DNA of 64,000 nt, taken from NCBI RefSeq assembly GCF_000276665.1, contig NW_004955466.1, forward strand, positions 6,929,204-6,993,203, read 5' to 3'. This document shows, piece after piece, positions 1 through 12,932 of this stretch. The notes beneath the pieces were generated by a model. The model did no database searches, had not been told where the DNA came from, and worked only from the letters and a program-made list of their open reading frames with translations. Position 1 is the first letter of the stretch. Each line of letters starts with the position of its first letter. The position numbers were made by a program, and so were the translations under genes. This DNA is from Chinchilla lanigera. Its lineage: Eukaryota > Chordata > Mammalia > Rodentia > Chinchillidae.

Positions 1-319
1 AAATTTCATCATAATAGTTTCCTTATTTTGATTTTAAAGATTTAAAAAAAATAAGATTCAATATAAAATTTATAAATATTCTGAAAGATACAACTCATGT
101 CACTATTATTAATCAGCTCAGACAGAATTACACTATTGCACTGTATGTGTCGGGGGATGATAGCGTAGGAAATGTACTACCTTCTAACTTAACAGAGGAA
201 AAGTTTTAGAAACAAAATGGAAATATAGAACTAAAAGCTTGTGACATCAGCTACATAGCTTTTGAAATATGTTATACTTTCAGTTATTTTATGAATATAT
301 AAAAATAACACATTTTTTT

Positions 320-480
320 GCTGGGCATGGTGGTGTATGTCTATAATCCCAGTACTCAAGAGGCTGAGGCAGGATGATTGCTGTTAATTTGAGACCAACC
401 TGGGCTACAAAAGTGGGTTGAAGGCCAGCCCGAACTGCATAGTGAAACCCTGACTGAAAAAGACAAAAAGCAAAAGCATA
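320..480 (+). repeat. B1-like (7SL-derived) SINE
   Basis: Starts with the 7SL-type head gctgggcatggtggtgtatg, followed by ataatcccagtactcaagag and gctgaggcagg, as in rodent B1 and primate Alu. A second half reads gaccaacctgggctac and then gtgaaaccctgactgaaaaag before an A-rich tail. It is about 160 bp, longer than plain B1 (about 135), because an extra segment lies between the gaccaacctgggctac part and the gtgaaaccctg part. An imperfect flanking repeat (acacattttt and acaacgcatttta) suggests a target-site duplication. Confidence 0.85.
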
Positions 481-3239
481 AAAACACAACGCATTTTACA
501 GAAACTGAAAACAAAATCTCCCCAGTTGTAAAAAACAAAAGCCAGTCATGTTGTCTTTTCTGAGTTGGTGTTCTACTCTTTGGGAATATAAAGTAATGTG
601 TTGTACTGACTTTTGCCCAATTCTACATCACTTGGCAGAAACCCACTGTATTCCTTCAGCCATTTCTGCTCAGCTGAAGGTTAGTCTTTCTTTGCAACTG
701 GATTTTGAAACCGTAGCATCAAACTATAAGTGTCTCTTTCTTTTCTTTTTGGCAACTTCTGAGTGACTGTCCATTAACAGCAATCTCTTGCTATACACCT
801 TTTTAAAACTCTTTTTTTCCCCTGCTTTCCAAATGAGATTTAGGATTCCTAAAAATATAGACAGGGCAGTCAGTGTTGGCATGGATAGCAGTTTATTTGC
901 TTGAAGTTGTGGTTTAGTGCCTAAGATAGCTCTAGAGTATTTTTGTCAACGTCCAGGCAGGCTTTAGGCCTATTAATGTAGAAGAAGGTTTGGTCACATA
1001 AGCAATGGGGTAGGTCCTGAAAGAAGGAGGCCTAGGGTGGTGAGAGATACGCATGAGGATGGGAAGAGACAGACACTAACAAGGAGCCGTAGGCTTAAAG
1101 ATAACACACAGTTTCAATCTCTGGATGTCTCTGGTTGCCTGAGAGTTGACATGTTTGGGAACCATTGTGTAGCTCATTAAAGCAAGTCTGAAATGATGGG
1201 ATCACTATTCCATGAATGTCTTTTATGATTGTTCTTATTTCAGAGATACTGTTCTCATTTTTTCAAGTTTTTAAATCAAATTTGCAAAAATATCTGTAAC
1301 TACATAAGCAAGGGAGTATATTAATTTTATTGAAGTCTAAATGAATCGTGCTAGAATAGAGTGAATAACAATAATGGATTTATTAAGCATAAAAGAGATG
1401 TGTCTTAGAAGCATAGAAATGAAGCTTTCTTGACACTTTGATCCTTTCTTTTTACTTTTAATTTCTCTGACTTTTGTTGAAGGAATAATCTTCTCACATA
1501 TTTCCATTCATCCCTTTCTTGACCTTTCAGTAATTGATTAGTATATGCTCATAATTGTCTTCCTCAAATTAAATCTATCTTTAGTGTATATAATAATCGT
1601 CATACAATTGTGGAGGTTGTTTTGGTTATTATGGTAATCACAAGATCCTCCCTAAGCTGGGTGAAATTTGTCCAAAAATTATGCTAAAATTTGATATGCT
1701 CCCTTCTAAGAATGATCCCTTCTGTGTCCCAGCCTCTCTTAGTAATTGACAGTTAATTCAAGTGGTAAGTGATGCAGTTAAGTCAGTGTATTACATGGAA
1801 TTTCTGTTTCAGAATTCCAGTACCCTTCAGAAGGACAGTGCTATACATAGTTGGCACACACAAGGAATGAGATTCATTTCTCACAAGATAGTTGGCATAG
1901 TACAAACACTAAGTGGAACTGGGCGTAGATTAAAATGAAGTTGTTGTCTCATAAATGGAAGCCTAGATGTCGCCTACATATGTGGGCCATTGCAACAGCA
2001 CATCCAGGGAAACCAGGACCTGTCGTAGAGATGGAAGGAGAATGATGAAAACCAGAGGTTTGTGAAGATCGGCATCTTCACTTTGTTCCAAGGCCACTGG
2101 TGTCATTTAAAATGTTCTACCAGTCTGTGTGCTGCACTTGTAGTGACAGACTGATGGACTATTTTCCTTCCACCTCTTAAATGTCATTATTAAAGACAGA
2201 CTTAGGTGAATATAAATAGAAAAATGAAGGCGGGACCAATTTGAAGCCTTAAAGATGATCAGAAATGCATTCCCATGAGGATAATTTAGACAGACCAGTC
2301 TAAGACAAATGGTCACTTATATAAGGAAGACATTAGGAAAAATTAATGCTGGATATCATTATTAATGGGTGTTAAAAAATCTAAAAAATAAATATTGTTA
2401 ATAAGGAGATGAATAGATTCAACTTCATTTAATGAGCAAACAAAATGAAATGACCAGAGAACATGGCTACTTCAGAGACTCCGTGTCACTGTGTTATCTG
2501 CTGTAATGAGCACTCGTATGAGTTCAAGCCGTTACAAATAATTATCTGACTATAGATTTTTTAAAAATTGTTTAATTCTAAATACATCAGTTTATTTTTG
2601 TCTGTATAAGTATAATTTTATTGTGGATTTTCATGAACTGTAGGAAAGATTAGCCTTTTTCAAAGACTAATTTGGGATAATGAAAACATATTTGTTTGTA
2701 GGAAATAGTACATACAATTTGAGCACGGGGATTCTGCTTTTTTATCACTGTCACCTTAAAGGATTGTATAGTGGGTGGCATATAACAGACATTTAATGAG
2801 TATTTACTAAATTTAAGAGTCCTTGAATAAATGTATCTGTGGTTAGTTAAAATAGCATTGTTCAATCTTAACCGGTTTTTGAAATCATTAAATATTCATT
2901 CATGATTTTAATTTTTATATTATGAAAATAACATTTTTCTGTTAAAATGTAAAAATTGTATGAAATATTTAAAAAGTTATTTTCAAAATTCTACTTTCAG
3001 GCTGTGATGTGTGTCCTAAGGGACTGTAGCTCCTCTAATCAGTTGAGACTCATTCTGTTTCATTGTGGTTTAGTGTATTATGTTTACATAGCTATTCAAG
3101 CTTAATGGCTTAAAAAGGACTCACTATTTATTATACTTGTGAATCCATAACTTATGCAGTGCTAAGAAAGCATGAATTATTTGTAGTTTATGTGATAGCA
3201 GTTGAGATGACTTGAAAGGACCTAGAAATGTGCTTCATT

Positions 3240-3840
3240 GGCTCAGCCAAAGAGCTGGTGCGCAGAGCTTGAGACCACTGCATGAGCCAGAGGTAATGTT
3301 AGTGAGGACACACGTATATCTCACTGGAGGCTCAGGTTTTTGCCTGGTACCTGCGCAGGTCTAGAAGCTCTGTTTGTGGGCATTTGCCTGGATTCAGGGG
3401 CTGTTGGGATCTGCCTAGTGTTTGGCTTCACTGGATGCTGAGTTTAAGGGAAAGTCCTGTGCTTACTTCCCTGTCCTACCCTGCATCTCTGCACACTGTG
3501 CTTTCTGAGATTAGGGAGGACTTGTGGAGGCAAGTCTTTTAAGTACCAGGCTAGTGGGTGCCAAGGTTCTGTATGTGGGGACTGCCGTGGACCTTGCAGG
3601 ACTTGGTTTACCATGGCAGGCCTTGTCCCACCTTCCAAATATAAGATCTGGATTCAATTCTCTCTTCCTCCCCCGGTGGGAGGAGTCTTTCTCCACACTG
3701 CAGTGCTTGGAGTTTAGGGATGGATGTCCCAGGAAGCTCTCTCTTTTTGCCTTCTTCAGTGTCTCTTTATTACTGTACTAACTACAGGTATTGTGATCAC
3801 TCACCTGATTTCCTTAGCTCTTGAGAAGGTAGTATTATGC
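3240..3840. other. Unassigned retroelement-like GT-rich stretch
   Basis: Locally richer in G and C than the surrounding AT-rich intron. The end (ttattactgtactaactaca, then ggtattgtgatcactcacctg and cttagctcttgagaaggtag) recalls an old mammalian retroelement seen in many introns, but I cannot name the family or define the ends. ORFs on both strands here (61-85 codons) look incidental. Confidence 0.3.
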
Positions 3841-5564
3841 CTGAATAGCTGTTCAAATGTATGTTTTTGTTAGAGACGGCACACTACCTCCATTTGCTCC
3901 ATTTCTGTTTGGAAATGTGTTAAGCTAAAAGGCATTTAGCAAATTTAGTATGATTTCAAGCATCTTAGGGAGACAAACAGGTTAAACATTTTTAAAAAAT
4001 AGGGAGTTCTATGGTATTGGTTAACAATTCTCAAAAACTGGAAAGTAGGATCTACTCTAAAACACAATTAAGGCATTATTTCCTCCTAAATATTCATTGT
4101 TTTAAAAACATAAACTCTCTTCATTTCCCTTTTCTGAAATCATGAAATTCTGTCTTTATTAGATATTTCTTCTATTCTTAGTTTGTTCACATTATTTTTA
4201 TGTTGTTCTTTCTTGATACTATGATGGAATAAGCATGTAAAATCTGTGGTGGTGACATCCACTTTTTGTTTTTAAGTATGAATATTTAAACATTTAAACA
4301 TCTAATTGAAAACTGTTAATACTATATTTCTACTCAGGTTTAGTCAAGTATCATCCAGTTTAACAAGTGTTGTTTATACACCGTCATCAAAATCCTTAAA
4401 GAATAGCAGAAAATCTGGTTAAATGTTTATAAAAATGACTGCTGTGAAATTGAAATTTGTTATACTCAGAGAAAAACGACTGTTCTTGGAAAAACCAAAG
4501 ATTTCCCCAAAATGCTATATTAAGGATCTTAAGTTGCTTCACCAGCATGATTTTTATATCACTTACATCAATGGAATTTGCTTAATGAAACTGCAAAACC
4601 AAACAACCCATACTCTGTTGAGCAGAGTCATTTTTCAAATGCTTGGAGGAGGCAGGATGAAAATGATCACTGCGTGATATTCCACTTATTTGTAAAATGC
4701 TTAGAGAATGGCCATGGTGACTAAACACTGTGTTTGCTGAAGATCAAACTGACCTTGTCTTCAAAAGAGCTCCCTGAAAATAAAGAATTTAAACAAGAGG
4801 AGTAGGCTAGGTTGGAGGTGGCCTGTGATAGTAGTTTGGAGATGTCTCCAGTTTGGACTGAACTCAAGTTCTTTTAAAAAGTTTTGCTGCACCAGATCAG
4901 TTTAGTAACCTAAACAGGTCCAGAGAAAGGCTTGGTAAACTATAGTGCAGAAGGAGCACTAGTCATCCCCATTCATAATGCCTTGTAGATAAATAACAGT
5001 GGTCATCAAGCTGTCTTTATAACCAATGGGATTAAAAAACATATACTCACTGTAAAACTGAAATGAAATTAACAACTCCAGGCACTTCAAAAGTTTTATT
5101 TCAGTTTGTCATTCCATCTGTCCATACACTTTTACAAAAGGAGTACTTTAATTTGCCTCTACTCCCTCTAATGTTCTGTCAAATGTATTTATAAGGAAGG
5201 GAGTATTCCAAAGCTGGAAGCAGTAAGCAGTCAGAAGGAGCATCCGTTTCAAAGCTAGATCATCAATCCCTAGGAAATTTTAAATAGATTAGGCATTATT
5301 GGGACAATAAGGCTGGAGAACAACTTCAATTATAAAGGGCAGAATTTCTTGGGCACAATTATAACCTTGGATCATCTGATTTTTTATGAACCACTGTTAC
5401 AGTCTGTGTGGTTGATGCATGTGAGTAGTTATGTTTATCACACTGAAGAGAACAGTCCTTGGGCAACTACTGTACACTGGGCACTCAGCTCAGGACTTAA
5501 TAGGCATTGTATAAGTTGACAAATGTCTCTGTCGAATTCTTCAGTGATTTAGTGAATGCCATAG

Positions 5565-5858
<294 letters not shown>

Positions 5859-7839
5859 TGAATTGGATCTTTAGATATACGCAACTCTCCTACATACATG
5901 TTGCTTGTACAATCGCTTTATAAATGTTACTTTGTAAGTGACAGTTCAAGCAATCATATTGATTGAGTGCTCCAAAGGTGTAAAGCACTCAGCCAGTAAT
6001 CATCAATTAGTATTAGTCATAATACTCAATTTAGGAAATTCAGTTCCTGCAAACAGCTAATTATTCCATTTCCCTAAAACTCTCTCATTACCACTCACTG
6101 TAATTTGTTGCATTTCACTTAAACCCTGAGAGTGTTGTTTCTCCTGATGATTTTATTCTTGATTTCTCCTTCCACTTTTTGTCTGTTTAAAAATTAGAAA
6201 TGTCCCTGGTGTAAAAGAAAAATGTAAGTATTTCCCTTCTGTCCTCCACTTAAAGTTCTCCTCTTTCTCACATGTTTAATAAAGTAACTTTTAACTCGTT
6301 ATTTTCCTTATGCATTTCACTGTGAAGGAAACTTCCCTCTCCAGTTATCCAACATCCCTAATTCTTCCTTCATTGTTTTATGAAACTGCTTTTCAGTTTT
6401 TTCCTTATCTTTTCTTTGGGCAAAGGACAGACACAACATCTCCCTATAATGAACAATGACAAATAATAAAAAAAAAAAAACTCCCTTCTTGCTTCTAGTG
6501 GGTCCACATCAACAAAAAGTATGACTGCTTGCACACATTGTTTTAAAGAAAACCAGTCTTCAGTTTTTAACTTTATAAGTATCAGTGGAATCTGTTCTTT
6601 TTAGACACTGATTTTTTAAATGCATGATCTCTAAATAGCCTCCCTTTACATCTGCCGCAAATTTATTTTGTTCATCCTAATGAAGTTGACTTGGGTCTTT
6701 TTTCTCTTTTTTTTTTCTTAGACTTGCTCAACAAGCCATGCATTTTTTAATTTCAAGGAAAACAGCAAATACCAGAGTGCATGTTTAGCTAGAGATGTTT
6801 CACACAACAAGAAGCAGTTTTACACCAGAGCAGGTGCTGTTAAGCTCAGATGGTTGGCGGAAAGTGAAGGGAATGAATATAGAACGTAGGACTTGAGGAG
6901 GAAAAGCCTTCAGAGGGAGTAGATTTGAGATTTTTAAGGTTAGTTCCATGGGAGAATTGTGAGACAGGATTATATTGGCTCCTTTTTCTACACATTACCA
7001 GATGCAGTATAAATTTTCTAGTTAAATGGCCCCTTCAGTGGTACTGATAGCCACGGATGAAAAAACCCACAAACTATGTTTCTATGAAATTTGATTAATA
7101 CGTATCTGAGCCAATATATGGCATGAGCAATATGTAAAGAAGAATAGAACCTCCATTAAGTGAAAGTGAGGGTGGGAGTTTAAGTCATCAAATGCAGGAT
7201 ATCGGTTGAAGTCCACATTGAACCGAGCCCAGGAGGCAGTCACTGGCCTTGTTGATCTCTATCAGTAAGATGCTTTTCTCTCCAGGAAGTGAAATGAGTC
7301 CTTTGGTAGCTAACAGAGAGCCTCAGCAAAATGATGTAACAATGGCCTTTGATATATTAGAAAAGAGCTTAGCCACGGTCTGTGCCGCGTGCGGATTTCC
7401 GAGTCTCTGTTCTCTATATTCCCTGATGCTGTGTTGCTTCAGAATGGAGCTGACTAATTTCCGTCTAAGCCAGTCAGATTTAAAGTCTAGAGCTATTTAA
7501 AATATTAAATTGCATAGGTTTTGAGAAGAAAAGAATCATGGATGTGTCTCCTCAGGGAGAAATCCTGACTTTTGTTGTTTTGCTTACTGAAAAGCTTTTT
7601 ATTAACACCTAATGATTGCATGTATGTATAGAGGACAGTGTGCTATTTCAGTACACCTATACAATGTGTACTAATCAAATCGAGATAATTAGCATTTTAC
7701 CTCGTTATAATTTTTACATTTAGGATCTTCGAGAGCCTCTCTTCTAGTTCTGCATACAATATAAAATAGGTTTTTGTGAAATATCTCGTACCCCATGCTG
7801 TATGAAACAGTAGGATTTGTTCCCTCTAACTAACTGTAC

Positions 7840-8530
7840 AAATGATGATAGACACTTCTCATAAGAAGAACTATAAATGGCCAGTAAAATACGAAAAACC
7901 GCTCAAAATCATTAGTTGCCAGGGAAATGTAAATCAAAGCTATAGTGAAATATCACCGTACCTTGGAATGCCAGTTATAAAAATGATAAAGTAACAAGTG
8001 CCTCTGAGGATGTGGAGAAAAGCAAACCCTTAGACATTGTTGGAGGAAATGTAAATAGTACGGCTATCATGGAGAACAGTATGGAGATCCTCTACTCTAG
8101 GGCACAGCTGTCTCACTTCTGAGTTTCTATGCAGTGAAAAGGGCTCAGTATGTCAGAGAAGTGCCTGCATTCCCATATTTATTGCGGCAGTCATCATAAA
8201 AGCTCAGATATGGAGTCAGCCTTGGTGTCCATCAACAGGTAAATGGCTAAAGAAAGTGAGGTGTAAACACACAATGGGCTATTACTCAACCACAGACACA
8301 CAAAATGAAATCCTGTCATGTGCAGCAAAATGGATGGGATTTGAGGACATTATGTTAAGTGAAATAAGCCACGTTCACAGAGACAGATACCACTTGCTTT
8401 CTCTTGAAAGCTAAAAAAGTTAATTTGAGTGTTGAATAAGGACTAGTATAGGATGGAAAATGTATGTGTAGAGGTGGTGGCTGGTTAGAAGACAGTTGGA
8501 TAAAGGCACCAAAACAGAGGTTTTTTTTTT
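7840..8530 (+). mobile_element. L1 3' fragment (end of ORF2 and 3' region)
   Basis: Reads along the end of a LINE-1 in sense: the equivalents of 'aaatgcaaatcaaagc', 'gagatatcac', 'gtggagaaa', 'ggtgtccatcaacaggtaaatg', 'attactcaaccac' and 'aagtgaaataagcca' appear in order. It is heavily mutated with stops, so only a truncated copy is present. It is followed by a run of T at 8521-8535 that may mark another insertion boundary. Confidence 0.8.
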
Positions 8531-9199
8531 TTTTTGACCAATAGGAAAAATACTGTATATTTAAGTAACTGTGAGACATATAAAAATTTTATCCTTATAG
8601 GACTTAATTTCTTACACTCTGTTAAGAAAACCTCCACTCGGATGCATAATAAACCAGGGTAGCAGTGCTGTAAATGAAAAGAAGGAAGAAAAGACATGTG
8701 AAATTCTTCAAAGGAACTATAGGGATTTCCAGTAATTATATCCTCAGTGAGACTGAATTTAAAAATGCTTCTGAGGCCACACACCATATGCTGCGCTGAA
8801 CAAGAAAAAACAAAAACTGGCATCCATTTCTACCGTTCAGTAGAGAACATAATAGCAAAGCCAAAGACTCATATGGCTGGTAGGTATTCAGCTAACAAAT
8901 AAATAGTGTATATAGCATATAACTTCAACATATAATAAATAAAATAAATAAAATGTTAAATAATTAATAACCTAAGCACAAAGAGTGAATAGATAACAAA
9001 GAAATAGATGTCACTATAAATGAGTATAAGCTGAGGAACAAATTGCATGTCTCTATAGAATAATATAGAATGAATTAAAAATCTAAGAAAATATTTATGA
9101 CAGTCTTGCCTCCTGGACGAACACAAATATCAGAAGAATGACCAGCCAAACAAGCAGTGTGAGATGAAGATATGAGGGAATATTAAAGTTCAATTGTAC

Positions 9200-9480
9200 A
9201 TGTTAAAATAAGGTTATGCATAACAGTGTAACTGAAAGAAAGATTTGGCTAAAAAATATAAAACATCTCATTCTAAAAAACCATAAAAACAAAAATGAGA
9301 CAAAACATTTGCAACACATATCACCAGTGAAGAATTAATTATATTAATATGTAAAATGATGTTAGAAGTCAGTAAGAAATAGAATATGTTAGGAGAAAAA
9401 TGCTCCAAAGACATAGATAATTTATGGTACACAAAAGCATAAGTCACTAATGAATATATAAAAAGAGTTAAAAAAGGAAA
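9200..9480 (+). mobile_element. Old L1-like fragment
   Basis: A-rich sequence with an order resembling LINE-1 ORF2 near its end (acatttgcaacacatatcac, then aaatgctccaaagacatag, then agcataagtcactaatgaat). It is strongly diverged and its ends are not definable. Confidence 0.4.
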
Positions 9481-9550
9481 CCATTTTTAATGTGAACTGG
9501 ACAAACATAATGCCCAGTATTAGTGAGGGCGCTAGTGAGTGGCTCTACGG

Positions 9551-9630
9551 CAGTGGTGGCGAACCTATGGCACATATTCCACAGCGAGCTCTTTGTATCA
9601 TTGAAAGCTCTAAAATGTTTGCCATCACTG
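9551..9630. mobile_element. 80-bp hAT-type miniature element with 8-bp target duplication
   Basis: The left end CAGTGGTGGCGAAC (9551-9564) is an inverted copy of the right end gtttgccatcactg (9617-9630), matching at 12 of 14 positions. The flanks are ctctacgg (9543-9550) and ctctgtgg (9631-9638), an 8-bp duplication with two mismatches. An 8-bp duplication and CAG...CTG ends are the signature of the hAT superfamily. The core is too short to encode anything, so it is a non-autonomous (MITE) copy. Confidence 0.8.
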
Positions 9631-9940
9631 CTCTGTGGTATCATTCTGATTCAGGAATCTGTGTAAATAGGTAGAGCATTTCCTGAAAACAATTTGACTA
9701 GGAAATAGCATGCATTTGGGAGTATCCAAGAGCTTAGTTCTGTGTCTCTCCCCTTTTCTCTCTTCATTCCTTCAGTGGCATAATTTAATTTTATGACTTT
9801 AAGGATATATGGTAACAACAGCCATATAAATACTCATCTTGGATCTGTTTCTTGAACTCTAAACTCTCCTGTCCATCTGCCTCATCCTGTGCAATGAAAC
9901 TGTCCAAAATTAAGTCCTAGTTAGGATCTGGCTTAACACA

Positions 9941-9996
9941 CTTTACTTAAATGTGTTTCTTATTGCATATTTAGTTGATGGTTTCTTTCAAATGTT
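9941..9996 (+). repeat. 56-bp dispersed duplication, copy 1
   Basis: Matches 10878-10933 at 55 of 56 positions (one T/C difference, at 9956). The sequence starts ctttacttaaatgtg and ends ttctttcaaatgtt. It has no poly-A, no TIR and no SINE promoter boxes. Confidence 0.9.
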
Positions 9997-10290
9997 ACCT
10001 AGTCCTGTCTCATAAAATCTTGTTCTCCAGACTTCATACCCCAGAGCAATTGATAGAAACATCACCCTTCACCCTACACTTAAATCTTCATAAGATATTT
10101 TTGTTTCCACCTCCAGTCCTCAGCACCTTCATTGCCTTCACCTGATCTACGTCATCATCATATACTATGAGTTGTGGAACAGATGGCTGACTGGTGTTTT
10201 TCTTCTACTTTTGTTTCTTTAGAATTTATTGTCAGCAGCCAGTGAACACATGCAGCTTTTGCAACTAAGCTTTTGCATCGGCCAGGTTTC

Positions 10291-10603
10291 TGTCACTGTG
10301 ACAGAATTTTGGAGGAAAAAAATACTTAGGGCTTAGGTTAATTGAGAGTTCAGTCCGTAGTAAGCCAGCTCCATTGCTCTGGGACACTGGCAAGGCAGAA
10401 ACATCACAGAGGAAAGGGGTGGCAGAGGAAAGTTGCTCTCATTATAACCAGGGAAAAGAGAGAGGGAAAAGAAGGGACTGGGGACAAGACGTAACCTTCC
10501 AAGTTATGCCACCAGTGACCTACTTCTCCCAGATAGGCCAGCACCATACTCTGGGGACCAAATGTAACACTCTTGGGAGACATCTGCGATCCAAATTATT
10601 ACA
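10291..10603 (-). mobile_element. MaLR-like LTR, antisense orientation
   Basis: Reads like the reverse complement of a mammalian MaLR-type LTR: tgtcactgtgacagaat at the left, a purine-rich middle with gggaaaagagagaggg, then cttccaagttatgccaccag, tggggaccaaatgtaacac and an end near ccaaattattaca. I see no clear target-site duplication, so the ends are approximate. Old non-coding retroviral-type remnant. Confidence 0.6.
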
Positions 10604-10877
10604 GCTTTCCATCGATCTGTTGGTGTGTCTAATCAATCATGTATTTATCTGTGGTTTAGGCATTTGATAAGAGCCAAAATGACATGGACTGTTAAATATG
10701 TGTGGACGTGACAAAATGAAACATCGATGACAGTAATCATACAAGTTCTATAATTGTAGGCACAATCTTAGAATTATGAATGTGCTGTACTTTTAGATAC
10801 GGCTCGAGTAAAGAATATTGAATTTTAACTATTCAGTATTTAGTGTTAGATTCTTCTGTACTTCAATAAGCCAGATA

Positions 10878-10933
10878 CTTTACTTAAATGTGCTTCTTAT
10901 TGCATATTTAGTTGATGGTTTCTTTCAAATGTT
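10878..10933 (+). repeat. 56-bp dispersed duplication, copy 2
   Basis: Direct-orientation partner of 9941-9996, 937 bp downstream. An LTR-like repeat at 10291-10603 lies between the copies. The flanks of the two copies are unrelated. Confidence 0.9.
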
Positions 10934-11030
10934 TTACTGTTGGCAGTTATAAAATTTAAATATGAATATATATTAAAAAACGTATGAACCTCAGTGTTGT
11001 TCTAATCTGCTTCTCTTCTGTGTTAGTTCT

Positions 11031-11394
11031 TGTTATGGTTTTTGTCTGTGTGTCCCCCCAAAGCCTCCTGCGGCCCTGGGGCAGGCTATTAGAGTTTGAA
11101 TATGGGTGTGAGAGCTACACCCGCCTTGGGGTGGATAGTTTGCCTATGTAAGAGAGAGGAAAAGGGTGCTTGAGGTGATTCCTCCCCCATTCCGCCCTGG
11201 TGTGTGGGTCCTGGTAGTCCCTTAGCTGTGCTGCCGCCCTGGGATGCAGGCCTCTGCCACATGCCACTCTGCCTTATAATCATGCCTAGTACGGATTGAA
11301 ACTTCCACGAACTGTAAGTGAAATGAACCTTTCCTTCCTTAATTTTGAGCATCAGGTATTTTGTCCCAGCAGCGAGAAAAAAGTAACCAAGACA
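11031..11394 (+). mobile_element. Solo MaLR-type LTR with 5-bp target duplication
   Basis: 364 bp beginning tgttatggtttttgtc and ending agtaaccaagaca, so bounded by TG...CA as retroviral LTRs are. It is flanked by gttct at 11026-11030 and gttct at 11395-11399, a perfect 5-bp duplication. The internal order (gttatgg...tgtgtcccc near the start, gaaatgaacctttccttcctt then cagcagcgagaaaaaagtaac near the end) fits the ERVL-MaLR pattern. No internal region or second LTR is present, so it is a solo LTR left by recombination. Confidence 0.82.
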
Positions 11395-12352
11395 GTTCTA
11401 AAATACCTATACATTTTTTCTGTTTCATGTACGATAGAATTCAATGGTGCAGTGCAGCTAATTATAGGAAAACCTTTGCCCCAATTGCTGAGATTTCCTC
11501 CTGTCTTTTCCACATATTTTGCTTTACAGATTTTTGAATTTCACTTTAACCCACAAGCAAATTAACCACTGAGACTTAATTCATTCTACTTGCCTTGTGT
11601 GATAGTGCTGTAGAAAACAATCATGGCATTAAAGTCTGTACTGCTCTGCAGATTGTACTGTTTCTATCATGAAAGTTTGTTTTGGGCAATTTGTTAGTGA
11701 AACAGTCCCTGGATTACCTCTACTTAGTTGACAGTATTTTATTGACTTTGAATTACTACAGTTTGCTTTAGCTTCTTTTTGAATTTAATAACCAAATCCA
11801 TCCCCCAGGCTTTGCCGCTTGCTAATTGTGCACTTAAAGGACAGAAATGGGTTGGATGAGTGAGGATTTAAAAGAGGAAGAAGAGATTTGGGAAAAAAAT
11901 AAAAAGAATGATGGTTAAAGCTCAGAAAAGCTATATCGCAGTTGGAAATAACTTTGATGGGAAATAATTAAAGTGAAATAAGTAGCTAGCAAATTCAACT
12001 TCAGATTTTGTGGCCACGTAAAAACTTGTATAACATTGTGTAGGCCACATATTTCCCATCATATTGGTTTTTCTCTGAGTTTATTTCATAAAATGAAGCT
12101 GAAAGTCTTACGACTTTTATTGCTTTTCTTTACCCTTCCCCCTAACATGTAGCTTAAGAACCAATTAGTACAAAAAGCACTTTGGTCTTCATTTTTTGTT
12201 TTATGTGTTTTACATGAACATGAAGATGATAGTAAGTGAAATGTTCTGGGAGAATTAAACATTCAGGAAGAATTATTCATTCATAATTTAAACAAATTGA
12301 TACACTGAATGTTTGAAAATCTTGGATTATTTTCTAGTCAAATCTATCATAA

Positions 12353-12460
12353 GGGGCTGGGGATTTAGCTCAGTGGCACAGTGCCTGCCTGGCAAGCACA
12401 AGGTCATGAGTTCGATTGCTGGTAGCAGAAGAAAAACAAAAAACAAACAAACGAACAAAA
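12353..12460 (+). mobile_element. ID-type tRNA-derived SINE
   Basis: Starts ggggctggggatttagctca with a tRNA-Ala-like A box, and has the B-box region gagttcgattgctgg and an A-rich tail. Flanked by aatctatcataa at 12341-12352 and again at 12461-12472, a perfect 12-bp target-site duplication. Confidence 0.95.
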
Positions 12461-12520
12461 AATCTATCATAAATGCACTCAACTTCTTCCAAATAAAATA
12501 AGATTATATACAGACATTCT

Positions 12521-12565
12521 TCATGATATATATCATCTATATCTATATCATCTATCTAATCTATG
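12521..12565. repeat. TATC/AT-rich low-complexity tract
   Basis: Short imperfect repeats of atatc and atctat. No other function is visible. Confidence 0.6.
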
Positions 12566-12884
12566 AGCTAAAATAACTTCCATATATATTTTTATTTCAG
12601 GAAAGCATGTAAAATATTTGTTTTATTCCTAAATGTGTAAAATGGAATAATATTTTTATACATGGCATCATTTACTAAGTTCAATATTTAAATATTTCAA
12701 AAGGTTTCTAGGGTGAGATAGGATTGAACCTAAGAGCAAATGCATTATTCTTCCAAGAATAGTACCATCGACAAATCCTCTGCGTTAAATTCATCTTGTC
12801 AGTATATCCATGTGAATATAATGAAACAAAATTGGGTTGCTGTAAAGGGCATTAAAAGTAGGAAGGGGATCAAGAGATGGATGG

Positions 12885-12932
12885 AGAGGGGAAGGAGGGA
12901 GGGGAAGGAGGGAGGGGAAAGGAAGGATAGAA
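12885..12932 (+). repeat. G-rich minisatellite with quadruplex potential
   Basis: Two and a half copies of a 13-bp unit (ggggaaggaggga) give at least five runs of three or four G separated by short loops on the + strand, which is also the strand carried in the KCNH5 pre-mRNA. This fits a G-quadruplex motif by pattern; structure is not shown. Confidence 0.75.

Noticed and set aside
12353..12430. tRNA-Ala gene
   Set aside because: The A and B boxes are those of an ID SINE with an A-rich tail and target duplication. The same applies to the other ten copies.
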